Assembly (NCBI RefSeq): GCF_010993745.1
Contig: NZ_WOTN01000002.1
Span: 868,001-932,000 of the forward strand
Direction of reading: 5' to 3'
Origin: Fodinicola acaciae
Lineage (GTDB): Bacteria; Actinomycetota; Actinomycetes; Mycobacteriales; HKI-0501
Length of the DNA: 64,000 bases
Positions within the stretch are counted from its first letter, which is position 1, and each line of letters begins with the position of its first letter. Shown here in pieces: positions 16,140-24,328 of the stretch. The translations under genes were made by a program, and so were the position numbers. Below the pieces are notes generated by a model. The model was not told the DNA's origin. It did no database searches and saw nothing but the letters and a program-made list of their open reading frames with translations.

Positions 16140-18365
16140 GTGAGCACAGAAAGTGACGCCAGTCGCCCAGCTGACGTCCGAGCAGATGTTTTGGGACCGT
16201 TTCGCTTACCGATCTGCTTCGCGTTGCTCGCGGTCAACGCGGTCGCGCTGCTGGTGGCGATCGAGCAGCTGATCATCCCGGCCGGCACCGGTTCGTCGTT
16301 CAGCTTCCGCGCGGTGAGCACGTTCGAGCAGTTCGTCGGCTTCGAGGTGCTCAGCCTGCCGCTGGTCGCCGTGCTGGTCGCCGCGTACGCCGGACCGAAG
16401 CTGCGGCTCACGCAGGTCATCGGCTTCGTGGCGCTCGGCGAGTACGCGCTGGCCGCGCTGTTCGGGCTGATCACCTTCGTCGCCGGCTTCTTCGCCGGCA
16501 CCGGTGCCGGCGCGGACGGCGGCCCGGCCGTCTTCGACCTGCGTGCGACCGTCGAGACCGCGTTCCTGCACCTCGTACAGCTGGTGCTGCTGGCGGCGGC
16601 GATCCTGGTCGTCCTGAAGGTCGGTGGCTTGCTCGACCAGCAGAAGAAGGTGCCGTCCTCGGCTTTCGCGCCCCCCGGCTATGGCCAGTTCGGCCAGCAG
16701 CCGCCGGTGCAGGTCGGTGACCAGCAGCCGCAGCTCGACCAGTTTGGCCTGCCCGTACAGTCCGGCGACCCGCAGGCTGGCGCGTCCGTGTCCGGTGCGC
16801 CGTCGGCGCCGTCGTCCGGCGTGCCTGGTGCGTCGGTCTCCGGCGCGCCGGCTCCGGTCAGTGGCGCCGGCCAGGCCGTACCAGTCGTGCCCGGTCCGCC
16901 GAGCGGTGGTCCGGGCGGACCGTGGCCGTCCAGCGCGCCGCCAGTGAGCGGTCCTGGTTTCGGCGGTCCTGGCGGTGGCTCGGACGACCGCCCGGAGGGT
17001 GGCCGTACCGGTGAGCCGGTGGGGGCCGGCGCGTCCGGTGGCCCGTCCGTGGGTGGTCCTGGCTCCGGTGGTCCTGACGCTGGTGGCTTTGGTCCGCTGC
17101 CAGGTCCCGGCACCTTCGGTGCTGGTCCTGGCGGTCCTGGCTCGATCGGGGTGGCCGCTCCGCCGCCGGCCGGTCCAGGCGGTGAGCCTGGCGGCTTCGG
17201 TGGTCCCGGCGCGCCCGGCAGTCCGGTGAGCGTCGGCGGCCCGAGCGGTCCGCCCGCACCGGGTGGACCCGGCGGTCCGCCGCCGTATCCGCCGCCCGGC
17301 TTCGGCGGTCCGAGCGGCCCCGGTGCACCCGGATTCGGTCCCGGCGGTCCCGGCGGGTTCGGTCCCGGTGCGCTTGGTGGCCCGGCCGGTCCCGGTGGCC
17401 CCGGCGGACCCAGTGGCCCCGGTGGCTTCGGTGCTCCGCCGGTGCCGCCTGGCCCCGAGCACGGCGGTCCGTCCGGCTTCCCGCCGCAAGGCCCTCCGCA
17501 GGGTCCGCCACAGGGCTTGCCTCAGGGCCCGCCACAAGGCCCGCCACAAGGCCCGCCGCAGGGTCCGCCGCAGGGTCCGCCTCCTGGTGGTCCCGGCGGC
17601 TTCGGCGGTCCCGTTGGCCCTGGTGGACCCGGTGGACCCAGTGGACCCGGTGGACCTGGCGGTCCGCCTCCTGGATTCCCGCCGCCACCACCCGGCGGTC
17701 CGTACGGTGGTCCGCCGCCGGAGGGTCCGCCCGGATACGGTCCTCCGCCCGGTGGCCCGCCGCAGGGGCCTCCACCGGGCCCACATCAAGGCCAACCGCA
17801 AGGTCCGCCCCAGGGCCTACCACCAGGCCCGCCGCAGGGTCCGCCTCCTGGCGGTCCCGGGCGCCCGGCCGGTCCCGGGTTCGGCGGACCGGCCGCCGCG
17901 CCCGGCTGGGGTGCGCCGAACGAGCCGCGCAGTGGTCCACCGGTGCCGCCGTCCAGCGGTCCGCCCGGACCCCTACCACCGGCCGGCCCCGGCGGCCCGC
18001 CACCGACGCCGAGCTGGGGTCCGCCGCACTCGTCGCCCTATCCGGCGACGCCCGAGCCGCCGCGCGGTCCGAGCGACGACGACTCCAGCGCGACCCGGTT
18101 GTGGTCGGTGCCCGGCAGCGGTGGCAGCGCGCCGGAGCCGCCGAGGTACGGCGGTTCCACGCCGCCGTCACCGTCGCTGCCGCCTGGCCCGCCGCCGGGT
18201 CCGGCGCCGAGCTCGGTGTGGGGTGCGCCACAGTCCACGCCGGAACCGTCGTATTCGCCGACCGATGACGACGATGACCAGCACACGCAGGTCATCTCGC
18301 CGGAGATGCGTGACGCGGTCGAGCGGGCGCGCCGCGAGGCGGAGGGTCGCAACTCCGACTCGTGA
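16140..18365 (+). CDS. Membrane protein with ~500-residue Pro/Gly-rich collagen-like tail
   Basis: A 741-residue protein of unknown function. The N-terminal ~170 residues hold four predicted membrane helices (about 20-45, 70-90, 98-122, 145-165). The rest, from ~180 to ~700, is almost entirely Gly, Pro, Ser and Gln, with Gly-rich triplets and tandem GPPQGPPQ units (DNA 17485-17585). Near the end two acidic-Thr motifs stand out, SDDDSSATRLW and DDDDQHTQVI, resembling targets of actinobacterial Ser/Thr kinases and FHA binding. GTG 16140 is preferred: GAGGGGGA lies 5-10 bases upstream and VSTESDASRP is a normal cytosolic start. The frame could extend to 16083. A hydrophobic anchor with a long disordered tail suggests scaffolding. 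Confidence 0.8.
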   Translation: MSTESDASRPADVRADVLGPFRLPICFALLAVNAVALLVAIEQLIIPAGTGSSFSFRAVSTFEQFVGFEVLSLPLVAVLVAAYAGPKLRLTQVIGFVALGEYALAALFGLITFVAGFFAGTGAGADGGPAVFDLRATVETAFLHLVQLVLLAAAILVVLKVGGLLDQQKKVPSSAFAPPGYGQFGQQPPVQVGDQQPQLDQFGLPVQSGDPQAGASVSGAPSAPSSGVPGASVSGAPAPVSGAGQAVPVVPGPPSGGPGGPWPSSAPPVSGPGFGGPGGGSDDRPEGGRTGEPVGAGASGGPSVGGPGSGGPDAGGFGPLPGPGTFGAGPGGPGSIGVAAPPPAGPGGEPGGFGGPGAPGSPVSVGGPSGPPAPGGPGGPPPYPPPGFGGPSGPGAPGFGPGGPGGFGPGALGGPAGPGGPGGPSGPGGFGAPPVPPGPEHGGPSGFPPQGPPQGPPQGLPQGPPQGPPQGPPQGPPQGPPPGGPGGFGGPVGPGGPGGPSGPGGPGGPPPGFPPPPPGGPYGGPPPEGPPGYGPPPGGPPQGPPPGPHQGQPQGPPQGLPPGPPQGPPPGGPGRPAGPGFGGPAAAPGWGAPNEPRSGPPVPPSSGPPGPLPPAGPGGPPPTPSWGPPHSSPYPATPEPPRGPSDDDSSATRLWSVPGSGGSAPEPPRYGGSTPPSPSLPPGPPPGPAPSSVWGAPQSTPEPSYSPTDDDDDQHTQVISPEMRDAVERARREAEGRNSDS
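17485..17585 (+). repeat. In-frame tandem repeats encoding GPPQ units
   Basis: Consecutive ~12-bp units encode GPPQ/GLPQ about nine times within the Pro/Gly-rich protein. Unit DNA varies at third codon positions (CCACAAGGC, CCGCAGGGT), so the repetition is mainly at protein level and is not a CRISPR or recent slippage tract. Confidence 0.7.
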
Positions 18366-18488
18366 GGCATATTCGCAGGTCAGAGGGCTGGTCGGCGGCG
18401 CGCCGGCCGGCCCTTCGGCTGGCCGTCGAGGCGGCCGGCCAGGGGTAAAGCTGGGCTTTATAGCAGATCTCGGCTTGACGTGGGGTGC

Positions 18489-18504
18489 ATTACACGCGTG
18501 TAAT
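18489..18504. promoter_or_regulatory. 16-bp perfect palindrome upstream of whiB
   Basis: ATTACACGCGTGTAAT lies 96 bp before the whiB ATG, inside the 234-bp gap. Its arms TTACAC and GTGTAA match both half-sites of the Streptomyces BldD box, whose targets include whiB, but the spacer here is two bases rather than one. A developmental or global regulator site is plausible; identity is not proven. Confidence 0.55.
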
Positions 18505-18599
18505 TTGTTACGGGGACCAAGTGAGGCTTCCGCCGCAAGGGGGTCGCAGCACCGCGGAGAACGGACTCCGCCGGTGTCAAGGCGAGGAGGCAGAGTGAC

Positions 18600-18911
18600 A
18601 TGGACAGCAGCGAAGACGTAACGCAGGGCGGGATCGCCGAGGGCGGAGCGGAGCTGGAAGCGGCTCTGCTGGCCGAGACGTTCGTGGAGGACGTGCCGGA
18701 GTGGCAGGACCGCGCGCTGTGCGCGCAGACCGACCCGGAGGCGTTCTTCCCGGAGAAGGGCGGCTCGACGCGGGAGGCCAAGCGGATCTGCACCGGCTGT
18801 GAGGTGCGGGCCGAGTGCCTGGAGTACGCGCTGGCGCACGACGAGCGGTTCGGGATCTGGGGAGGCCTCTCCGAACGCGAGCGTCGCCGTCTGAAGCGCC
18901 GCGCGGTCTAG
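18600..18911 (+). CDS. whiB: WhiB-family Fe-S transcriptional regulator (WhiB/WhmD type)
   Basis: A 103-residue Wbl protein binding a [4Fe-4S] cluster and acting with the main sigma factor on transcription. The four Cys are visible: WQDRALCAQTDPEAFFP, then C-x2-C in RICTGCEVRAEC with the fourth Cys at the end. The Wbl turn GIWGGLSERER and basic tail RRRLKRRAV follow. Closest in character to Streptomyces WhiB and mycobacterial WhiB2/WhmD, needed for sporulation septation or cell division. The M. tuberculosis whiB2 also adjoins fbiA and manB. ATG 18600 follows GCGAGGAGG. Upstream palindrome at 18489; hairpin terminator downstream. Confidence 0.95.
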   Translation: MDSSEDVTQGGIAEGGAELEAALLAETFVEDVPEWQDRALCAQTDPEAFFPEKGGSTREAKRICTGCEVRAECLEYALAHDERFGIWGGLSERERRRLKRRAV

Positions 18912-18923
18912 GTCTACTGCCCC

Positions 18924-18962
18924 GTGAGGTTGGGTGCGCTCTGACGCACCGCTGAACCTCAC
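18924..18962. terminator. Hairpin between convergent whiB and zincin-like gene
   Basis: Outer arms GTGAGGTT (18924-18931) and AACCTCAC (18955-18962) and inner arms GGTGCG/CGCACC (18933-18938, 18945-18950) can form one interrupted stem. It lies between converging genes and lacks a T tract, so a bidirectional role is likely. Confidence 0.6.
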
Positions 18963-18974
18963 CCTCGACGTGGT

Positions 18975-19442
18975 CTACGGCTTGTTGTCGGGGCCGCGTT
19001 CGAGGTCTTCCGGGTTGATGCCGAGCAGGTTGGCCACCTGCTCCACGATGACGTCGTGCACCAGGTCCGCGAGGTCCTCGCGGTCCATCGCGCGCACCTC
19101 CAGCGGCCGCCGATAGAGCACGATGCGTGCCGCGCTGCGCCGGCCGCGGCTGGTCGGCACCGGTGGCAGCAGCCGGGCCAGCGGCACCTCGCCGTCCTCC
19201 AGCACGTCCGAGTCGTACGCGGGCAGCTCCGGCGGCACGTCCTCCACCGCGAACTCGACGCGGCGCAGCTGGCTGGACCACCGCGACTCCAGGTGCTCGA
19301 CGGCGTCCAGCACCAGATCGTCGAACTGCTGTGAGCGGCTGCGGGACAGCGGCACCGACACCGGCGCGAGCAGTCCCCGCATGCCGCGGCCGCGCCGGTC
19401 GCGTCGAGCGCCGCGAGTCCGATGGCGGTGCGTGGCAGTCAC
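18975..19442 (-). CDS. Metallopeptidase-family (zincin_1-like) protein without HExxH
   Basis: A 155-residue protein of the actinobacterial group annotated as metallopeptidase family, similar in position to Rv3259. The C-terminal helix reads LADLVHDVIVEQVANLLG; in true zincins of this family the equivalent stretch carries HExxH. Here only the Glu remains, so hydrolase activity is unlikely. The N-terminal ~35 residues are Arg-rich. It may serve a structural or binding role; function unknown. Divergent from the DUF3499 gene with a 227-bp gap. Confidence 0.75.
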   Translation of the reverse strand: MTATHRHRTRGARRDRRGRGMRGLLAPVSVPLSRSRSQQFDDLVLDAVEHLESRWSSQLRRVEFAVEDVPPELPAYDSDVLEDGEVPLARLLPPVPTSRGRRSAARIVLYRRPLEVRAMDREDLADLVHDVIVEQVANLLGINPEDLERGPDNKP

Positions 19443-19669
19443 TCCGGCAGTGTATTCCGTCCAGCCGACAGAGCAGCTAACAGAGACGCGCCATCCAGGT
19501 TGGCGTCGGACTGTCGGGGGGTGGTGGGAGGATGGGTAAGGCTCAACTCGACGGTTAGCGTGTGCGTGTCGGACGGCTGAGGTGTGCGAGGGATGACAGA
19601 CAGGTCAGGCGGGATGCCGCTGACGTGCGGGATTGGTATCTGCGGCCGCGGCGGGCTAACGTGCCCGGC

Positions 19670-20032
19670 GTGAGGTCACACCGCAGCTGCTCGAGATCGG
19701 GCTGCCCGCTGCCCGCGGTGGCGACCCTGACGTACGTCTATGCCGACTCGACCGCCGTCGTCGGTCCGCTGGCCACCGCGCACGAGCCACACACCTACGA
19801 CCTCTGTGCCGAGCACGCCAAGCGGCTCACCGCGCCGCGCGGCTGGGAGCTGGTCCGCCCGGACGGCGACTTCGACGCGCCGCCGGCGCCGACCAGCGAC
19901 GACCTGTCCGCGCTCGCCGACGCCGTACGCGAAGCCGGCCGCCCGACGCCGCCGGCCGACCCGCCGCCGCCGGACCCGACCGACCCGCCGGGCCGCCGCG
20001 GCCACCTGCGCGCTCTGCCGACCCCTCCGTAG
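19670..20032 (+). CDS. DUF3499 family protein
   Basis: A 120-residue actinobacterial protein equivalent to Rv3258c. The start VRSHRSCSRSGCPLPAVATL and the later YDLCAEHAKRLTAPRGWELV give a C-x4-C and C-x2-H pattern that may bind zinc. TYVYADSTAVVGPLAT is the family core. The tail is acidic then Pro-rich. GTG 19670 matches the family's N-terminus; an extension to 19562 would add non-homologous residues. Its place between whiB and manB is conserved in actinobacteria, but no function is known. Confidence 0.87.
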   Translation: MRSHRSCSRSGCPLPAVATLTYVYADSTAVVGPLATAHEPHTYDLCAEHAKRLTAPRGWELVRPDGDFDAPPAPTSDDLSALADAVREAGRPTPPADPPPPDPTDPPGRRGHLRALPTPP

Positions 20033-20041
20033 GCCTCAGAG

Positions 20042-20198
20042 GGCGTCTGGAAACTGTGGCAACCGATAGCCGAGCCCAAGACGCCGTCTGCCGGCACCGG
20101 ACGAAAACCCACCATGGCGCTGTTGTTTGGGCTTTCGTCCGGCACCGGCAGAGCGACGTTTGGATCTCGACTCTCTGCCACCACAGTTTCCAGACGCC
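20042..20198. repeat. 157-bp element with perfect 18-bp terminal inverted repeats
   Basis: GGCGTCTGGAAACTGTGG at 20042-20059 is exactly complementary to 20181-20198. A nested pair, 20088-20106 against 20133-20151, matches at 17 of 19 positions, so the whole region can fold into a long two-part hairpin. It begins ten bases after the DUF3499 stop and ends 78 bp before the permease start. It may be a MITE-like insertion or a large terminator. Confidence 0.7.
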
Positions 20199-20276
20199 GT
20201 CTCACGGCACTTTCACACCGGCGCGCCGACAATCGACGCCGCAGACACAGGCTCGACACGGGATCCGAGGGACGAC

Positions 20277-21860
20277 ATGAGCCAGCAGGCCGGTGTGCCG
20301 ACAGCAGTCCAGCCGTCCGAGCGGACCAGGTCGAGCCAGATCCTGGTCGCCGGCATCGTGCGTACGGCCGGCGTGCTGGTCGTCGGCGGCATCGGTGTCG
20401 CGATCTGGCGCGCGCTGGCCGCGGCCGGACCGACCGCGAGCGTACGCGGCGGCTCGGCACAGCCGGGATATTCGGTCGTCAACGGGGTGCCGGCGCTGCA
20501 GTTGGTGACCGAGCGGCTCGGCTCCAGCCTCGGCACGCTGGCGATCGCGTTGCTGCTCGGCGCGGTCATCGGGTTCGGCGCCGCTGGCCTGCGCACGATG
20601 CTGCCGTCCGATGCCGGCCGGGCCGGCGGTGCGGTCGGCTGGCTGATCGGCACGCTCTGGACGCCGCCGGCACCGGTCGCCCTGCCGATCATCCTGCTGG
20701 CGTCGAGCGCAGGCGCCGGCCTTGCCGGCGCTGGACGCGCGGTCGTCGTCGCGCTCGCGTTGGCCGGTGTCGTCGCGGTGCTGGTCGCGGTCGCGGCCGG
20801 CGAGCCGTGGCAGCGGCGGTCCTGGCTGCCGGGCTGGCTGGCCGGCGTGGGCGCCGCCGGCCGCGCGCTCGCGGCGTTGACCGGTGCGTTGGTGATCGTC
20901 GAGCCGCTGGTGTCGCAGCCTGGCATCGGTCAGCTGTTGGTGCGGTCGCTGGTCGGTCAGGACGGCGCGGTCGTCGCCGCGGCGGTGACGACGTTGCTGC
21001 TGTTCGCGCTGGTCGGACAGCTGCTCGGCGCGGTCGCCGGCACGCTCGCCGAATGGCTCGACCAGCCGGCACCGACGGCCGTCGCGGAGCGGTCCATACT
21101 GCGTACGGTGCTGAGCATCGCCGCGCCGGTGACGCTTGCCGTGCCGCTGCTGGCCCTGGTGGGCTCGTTGTTCGCCGGCAGTGGCACCTCGCTCGACATC
21201 TCGCAGTCCGCCGCCGGCCCTTCGCTGGGACACCTGCTCGGCACGGACATGCTCGGCCGTGACGTGCTCGCGCGGCTGGTGACCGGCTTTCGCAGCGCCT
21301 GGCTGGTGACGCTCGGCGGTGTCGCGCTCGCCGCGGCGGTCGGCCTGGTCTGGGGTGGCGTCGCGGTCCTGCTGGAGCAGCGGCTGCCGCGTGGTGGTCG
21401 TACGGTCGCCGAGGCGTTGTTGGTGCCTGGACGGCTGGTGACGGTCGCTCCACTGCTGCTGGCCGGCGTCACGTTGGTCGGCGCGGACCGCTGGCTGGCA
21501 GTGCTCGCGTTCGCGCTCCTGCTGGCGCCGCGGCTCGCGGCCGCCGTCGTCAGCGCCGCGCGGCCGCGGTTGGAGTCGCCGCTGTCGGCCATCCGGTCCG
21601 CCGGCGGTTTGCTGCTGGTCGCCTGGGGTGTGGCGCTGGCCGTGCTCACCGGCCTGCAGTTCGCCGGAGTCGGCGCCGAGCCTCCGGCGCCAGCACTTGG
21701 CGCGGTGCTCTCCGAGCTCACGCAGCGCCTGGTCATCGCCGCACCGACCGGCATCCTCACCGCGCTCGCGACGCTGGCTTTGACCGCGCCGTTCTTCCTG
21801 GCCGGCTGGTCGTTGCTGCGCCAGCCGCGAGCCGACGCGCTGGCGACGCTGGACACCTGA
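20277..21860 (+). CDS. Fused peptide/nickel-type ABC permease (DppB-DppC-like)
   Basis: A 527-residue membrane protein that appears to merge two permease subunits. The N-terminal half ends with VEPLVSQPGIGQLLVRSL, like the DppB cytoplasmic coupling loop (E-x-PG-G-LL). The C-terminal half starts with LGHLLGTDMLGRDVLARLV, the diagnostic DppC motif before its first core helix. About ten membrane helices are predicted. Most systems keep DppB and DppC separate. No ATPase or substrate-binding protein lies nearby, so partners must be elsewhere or the protein is non-functional. Many loops are Ala/Val-rich and weakly conserved. Its stop overlaps the LysR gene start by one base. Confidence 0.7.
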   Translation: MSQQAGVPTAVQPSERTRSSQILVAGIVRTAGVLVVGGIGVAIWRALAAAGPTASVRGGSAQPGYSVVNGVPALQLVTERLGSSLGTLAIALLLGAVIGFGAAGLRTMLPSDAGRAGGAVGWLIGTLWTPPAPVALPIILLASSAGAGLAGAGRAVVVALALAGVVAVLVAVAAGEPWQRRSWLPGWLAGVGAAGRALAALTGALVIVEPLVSQPGIGQLLVRSLVGQDGAVVAAAVTTLLLFALVGQLLGAVAGTLAEWLDQPAPTAVAERSILRTVLSIAAPVTLAVPLLALVGSLFAGSGTSLDISQSAAGPSLGHLLGTDMLGRDVLARLVTGFRSAWLVTLGGVALAAAVGLVWGGVAVLLEQRLPRGGRTVAEALLVPGRLVTVAPLLLAGVTLVGADRWLAVLAFALLLAPRLAAAVVSAARPRLESPLSAIRSAGGLLLVAWGVALAVLTGLQFAGVGAEPPAPALGAVLSELTQRLVIAAPTGILTALATLALTAPFFLAGWSLLRQPRADALATLDT

Positions 21861-22795
21861 TGTTGCTGCGGCAGCTGGAATATCTGACCGCGCTCGCGGC
21901 GAAGCGGCATTTCGCGCGCGCGGCGGCCGAGTGCCATGTGTCGCAACCGTCGTTGTCCGATGCGATCCGCAAGCTGGAGGAGGAGCTCGGCGTGCCGCTG
22001 GTACGCCGCAGCCGCCGTTTTGCCGGTTTCACGCCGGAAGGCGAGCGCGTTGTCATGTGGGCTCGCCGCATTCTCGCCGAGCGTGACGCGCTGCAGGACG
22101 AGATCGGCGCGATGCGCGAAGGTCTCACCGGCCAGCTGCGGGTCGGCGCGATCCCGACCGCGTTGAACGCGACGGCGCTGCTGACCACGCCGCTGTGCGT
22201 CGAGCATCCGCTCGCGCAGGCATCGCTGGAAGCGCTGTCCTCACGGGACATCCTGCGCCGGCTGGCCGACGCCGACCTGGATGTCGGTGTCAGCTATGTC
22301 GACGGCGAGCCGGTGCCGGGCGTACGCACCGTGCCGTTGTATGAGGAGCACTATCTTTTCCTCACCCCGCTGGACAGTGAGTTCGCCGGACGGACTTCGG
22401 TGACCTGGGCCGAGATGTCGCAGACCCCGCTGTGCCTGCTCCAGGACGTCATGCAGAACCGCCGCATCCTCGACTCGTTTTTCGCCGAGGCAGGCGTGAA
22501 AGCGTCGCCGACGATCGAGACCGACACGATCTCGGCGTTGTACGCGCACGTCGCGACGCATCGCTGGTCGAGCGTCATCGCGCACGCCTGGCTCTATCCG
22601 CTCGGCGTACCGGACGGCCTGCGTGTCATCCCGGTCGCCGGCCAGAGCTGGCTGCCGCAGGTCGGCCTGCTGGTCGCCGACCGTGAGCCGCAGCCGATGA
22701 TGGTGACCGCTCTGCTGGACGTGGCCAGGCGTACGGACCTGCGCGGCCGCCTCTACGCCCTGGCCGCCCGCCACGGTGTCCTGCTTCCCCGATAA
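21860..22795 (+). CDS. LysR-family transcriptional regulator
   Basis: A 311-residue LTTR. The winged helix-turn-helix is clear: LRQLEYLTALAAKRHFARAA, then CHVSQPSLSDAIRKLEEELG and VRRSRRFAGFTPEGERV. The effector domain follows (LRVGAIPTALNA onward), ending with RRTDLRGRLYALAARHG. This subgroup is often found beside formate dehydrogenase or transporter genes in actinobacteria. Overlap of one base with the fused permease gene makes it a likely regulator of, or co-expressed with, that transporter. Ligand unknown. Confidence 0.9.
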   Translation: MLLRQLEYLTALAAKRHFARAAAECHVSQPSLSDAIRKLEEELGVPLVRRSRRFAGFTPEGERVVMWARRILAERDALQDEIGAMREGLTGQLRVGAIPTALNATALLTTPLCVEHPLAQASLEALSSRDILRRLADADLDVGVSYVDGEPVPGVRTVPLYEEHYLFLTPLDSEFAGRTSVTWAEMSQTPLCLLQDVMQNRRILDSFFAEAGVKASPTIETDTISALYAHVATHRWSSVIAHAWLYPLGVPDGLRVIPVAGQSWLPQVGLLVADREPQPMMVTALLDVARRTDLRGRLYALAARHGVLLPR

Positions 22796-22948
22796 CTGTC
22801 GTTCCGCAAATACCTGAGTGGGATGCCGGCCAGCCGGCGTAGATCCTGAGAGGGGGATGAGGCTGGACCGGCGGTTGAGGCCGGGCCCGATCCGGCGCGG
22901 GTACGCTCGGCGGCGACCAGAGCTGGCCAAGCAGCAAGAGGAGCGTAC

Positions 22949-24328
22949 GTGCCGTCGCAGACCCGCCGCGATCTGTCCAGGACCGTGAAGGCGTACGACG
23001 TGCGCGGTGTCGTCCCTGACGACCTCGACGAGGCGGTGGCGACCGCGCTCGGCGAGGCGTTCGCGCGGCTCGTCGGCAAGGACGGCGCCACCAGGGTGGT
23101 CATCGCGTACGACATGCGCGAGTCGTCGATCCCGCTGTCCAGAGCCTTCGCCGACGGCGTACGCAAGCGCGGTCTGGACGTGCTCGACGCCGGGCTCGGC
23201 TCCACCGACATGCTCTACTTCGCCTCCGGCCACCTCGACGCGCCGGGTGCGATGTTCACCGCGAGCCACAATCCGGCGCGCTACAACGGCATCAAGCTGT
23301 GCCGCGCCGGCGCCGCGCCGATCGGCCAGGACAGCGGGCTCGCCGAGATCCGCGAGACCGCCGCCGAGCTGCTCGCCAACCCCGGCGACGACAGCAAAAC
23401 CGGCACCATCGAGCAGGTCGAGATCCTCGATGCGTACGCGCGCCACCTGCGCTCGCTGGTCGACCTCGACGGCTGCCGGCCGCTGAGGGTCGTGGTCGAC
23501 GCCGGCAACGGCATGGCCGGTCACACCGTGCCGGCGGTGTTCAAGAGTCTGCCGATCGAGATCGTCCCGATGTATTTCGAGCTGGACGGCGACTTCCCCA
23601 ACCACGAGGCCAACCCGCTCGACCCTGCCAACCTCGTCGACCTGCAGAAACGCGTGCAGCAGGAGCACGCGGACGCCGGCTTGGCCTTCGACGGCGACGC
23701 CGACCGCTGCTTCGTCATCGACGAGCGCGGCGAGTGCGTGTCGCCGTCGGCGATCACCGCGTTGGTGGCCGTACGCGAGCTGGCCAAGCATCCCGGCGGC
23801 ACGATCATCCACAACCTGATCACCTCCAGGGCCGTGCCGGACATCGTCAAGGAGCACGGCGGCGAGCCGGTGCGTACGCGCGTCGGCCACTCGTTCATCA
23901 AGGCTGAGATGGCGCGTACGGACGCGGTCTTCGGCGGCGAGCACTCGGCGCACTACTACTTCCGCGACTTCTGGCGCGCCGACACCGGCATGCTGGCCGC
24001 GCTGCACGTGCTGTCCGCGCTGTCCGAGCACGGGGGTCCGCTGTCCGCGCTGACCGCGCGCTTCGACCGTTACGCGAGCTCCGGCGAGATCAACTCCACC
24101 GTCGATGACCAGGCAGAATGCACCGCCAAGGTGGCGCTCGCGTACGAGGGCCGGCCCGGTGTGGTGACCGACCGGATGGACGGTCTGACGGTGACGCTGG
24201 CCGACGGCTGCTGGTTCAACCTGCGGCCGAGCAACACTGAACCCCTGCTGCGGCTGAACGTCGAGGCACCCGATGCTGACAGGATGGAGGTGCTACGCGA
24301 CGAGGTGCTGTCTTTGATCAGGGAGTGA
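22949..24328 (+). CDS. manB: Phosphomannomutase/phosphoglucomutase
   Basis: Interconverts mannose-6-phosphate and mannose-1-phosphate through a phosphoserine enzyme. The 459-residue alpha-D-phosphohexomutase has the start VKAYDVRGVVPDDLD, phosphoserine loop FTASHNPARYNGIK (Ser ~106), Mg loop FDGDADRCFVID (~250), sugar loop GGEHSAHYYFRDF (~330) and phosphate-binding RPSNTEPLLRLNVEA at the end. GTG 22949 follows AGAGGAG. It heads an operon with trm112-like, SIS isomerase, CDF and manA genes joined by 1-4 bp overlaps or tiny gaps. Corresponds to Rv3257c. Confidence 0.95.
   Translation: MPSQTRRDLSRTVKAYDVRGVVPDDLDEAVATALGEAFARLVGKDGATRVVIAYDMRESSIPLSRAFADGVRKRGLDVLDAGLGSTDMLYFASGHLDAPGAMFTASHNPARYNGIKLCRAGAAPIGQDSGLAEIRETAAELLANPGDDSKTGTIEQVEILDAYARHLRSLVDLDGCRPLRVVVDAGNGMAGHTVPAVFKSLPIEIVPMYFELDGDFPNHEANPLDPANLVDLQKRVQQEHADAGLAFDGDADRCFVIDERGECVSPSAITALVAVRELAKHPGGTIIHNLITSRAVPDIVKEHGGEPVRTRVGHSFIKAEMARTDAVFGGEHSAHYYFRDFWRADTGMLAALHVLSALSEHGGPLSALTARFDRYASSGEINSTVDDQAECTAKVALAYEGRPGVVTDRMDGLTVTLADGCWFNLRPSNTEPLLRLNVEAPDADRMEVLRDEVLSLIRE

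Noticed and set aside
17485-17585. Possible CRISPR array
   Set aside because: Units are contiguous 12-bp codon repeats encoding GPPQ with no spacers; no cas genes.
16206-17801. Long minus-strand frames opposite the Pro/Gly-rich gene
   Set aside because: Repetitive Thr/Arg/Ala composition mirrors the G/P codons of the true strand; the N-terminal membrane domain on the plus strand supports that frame.
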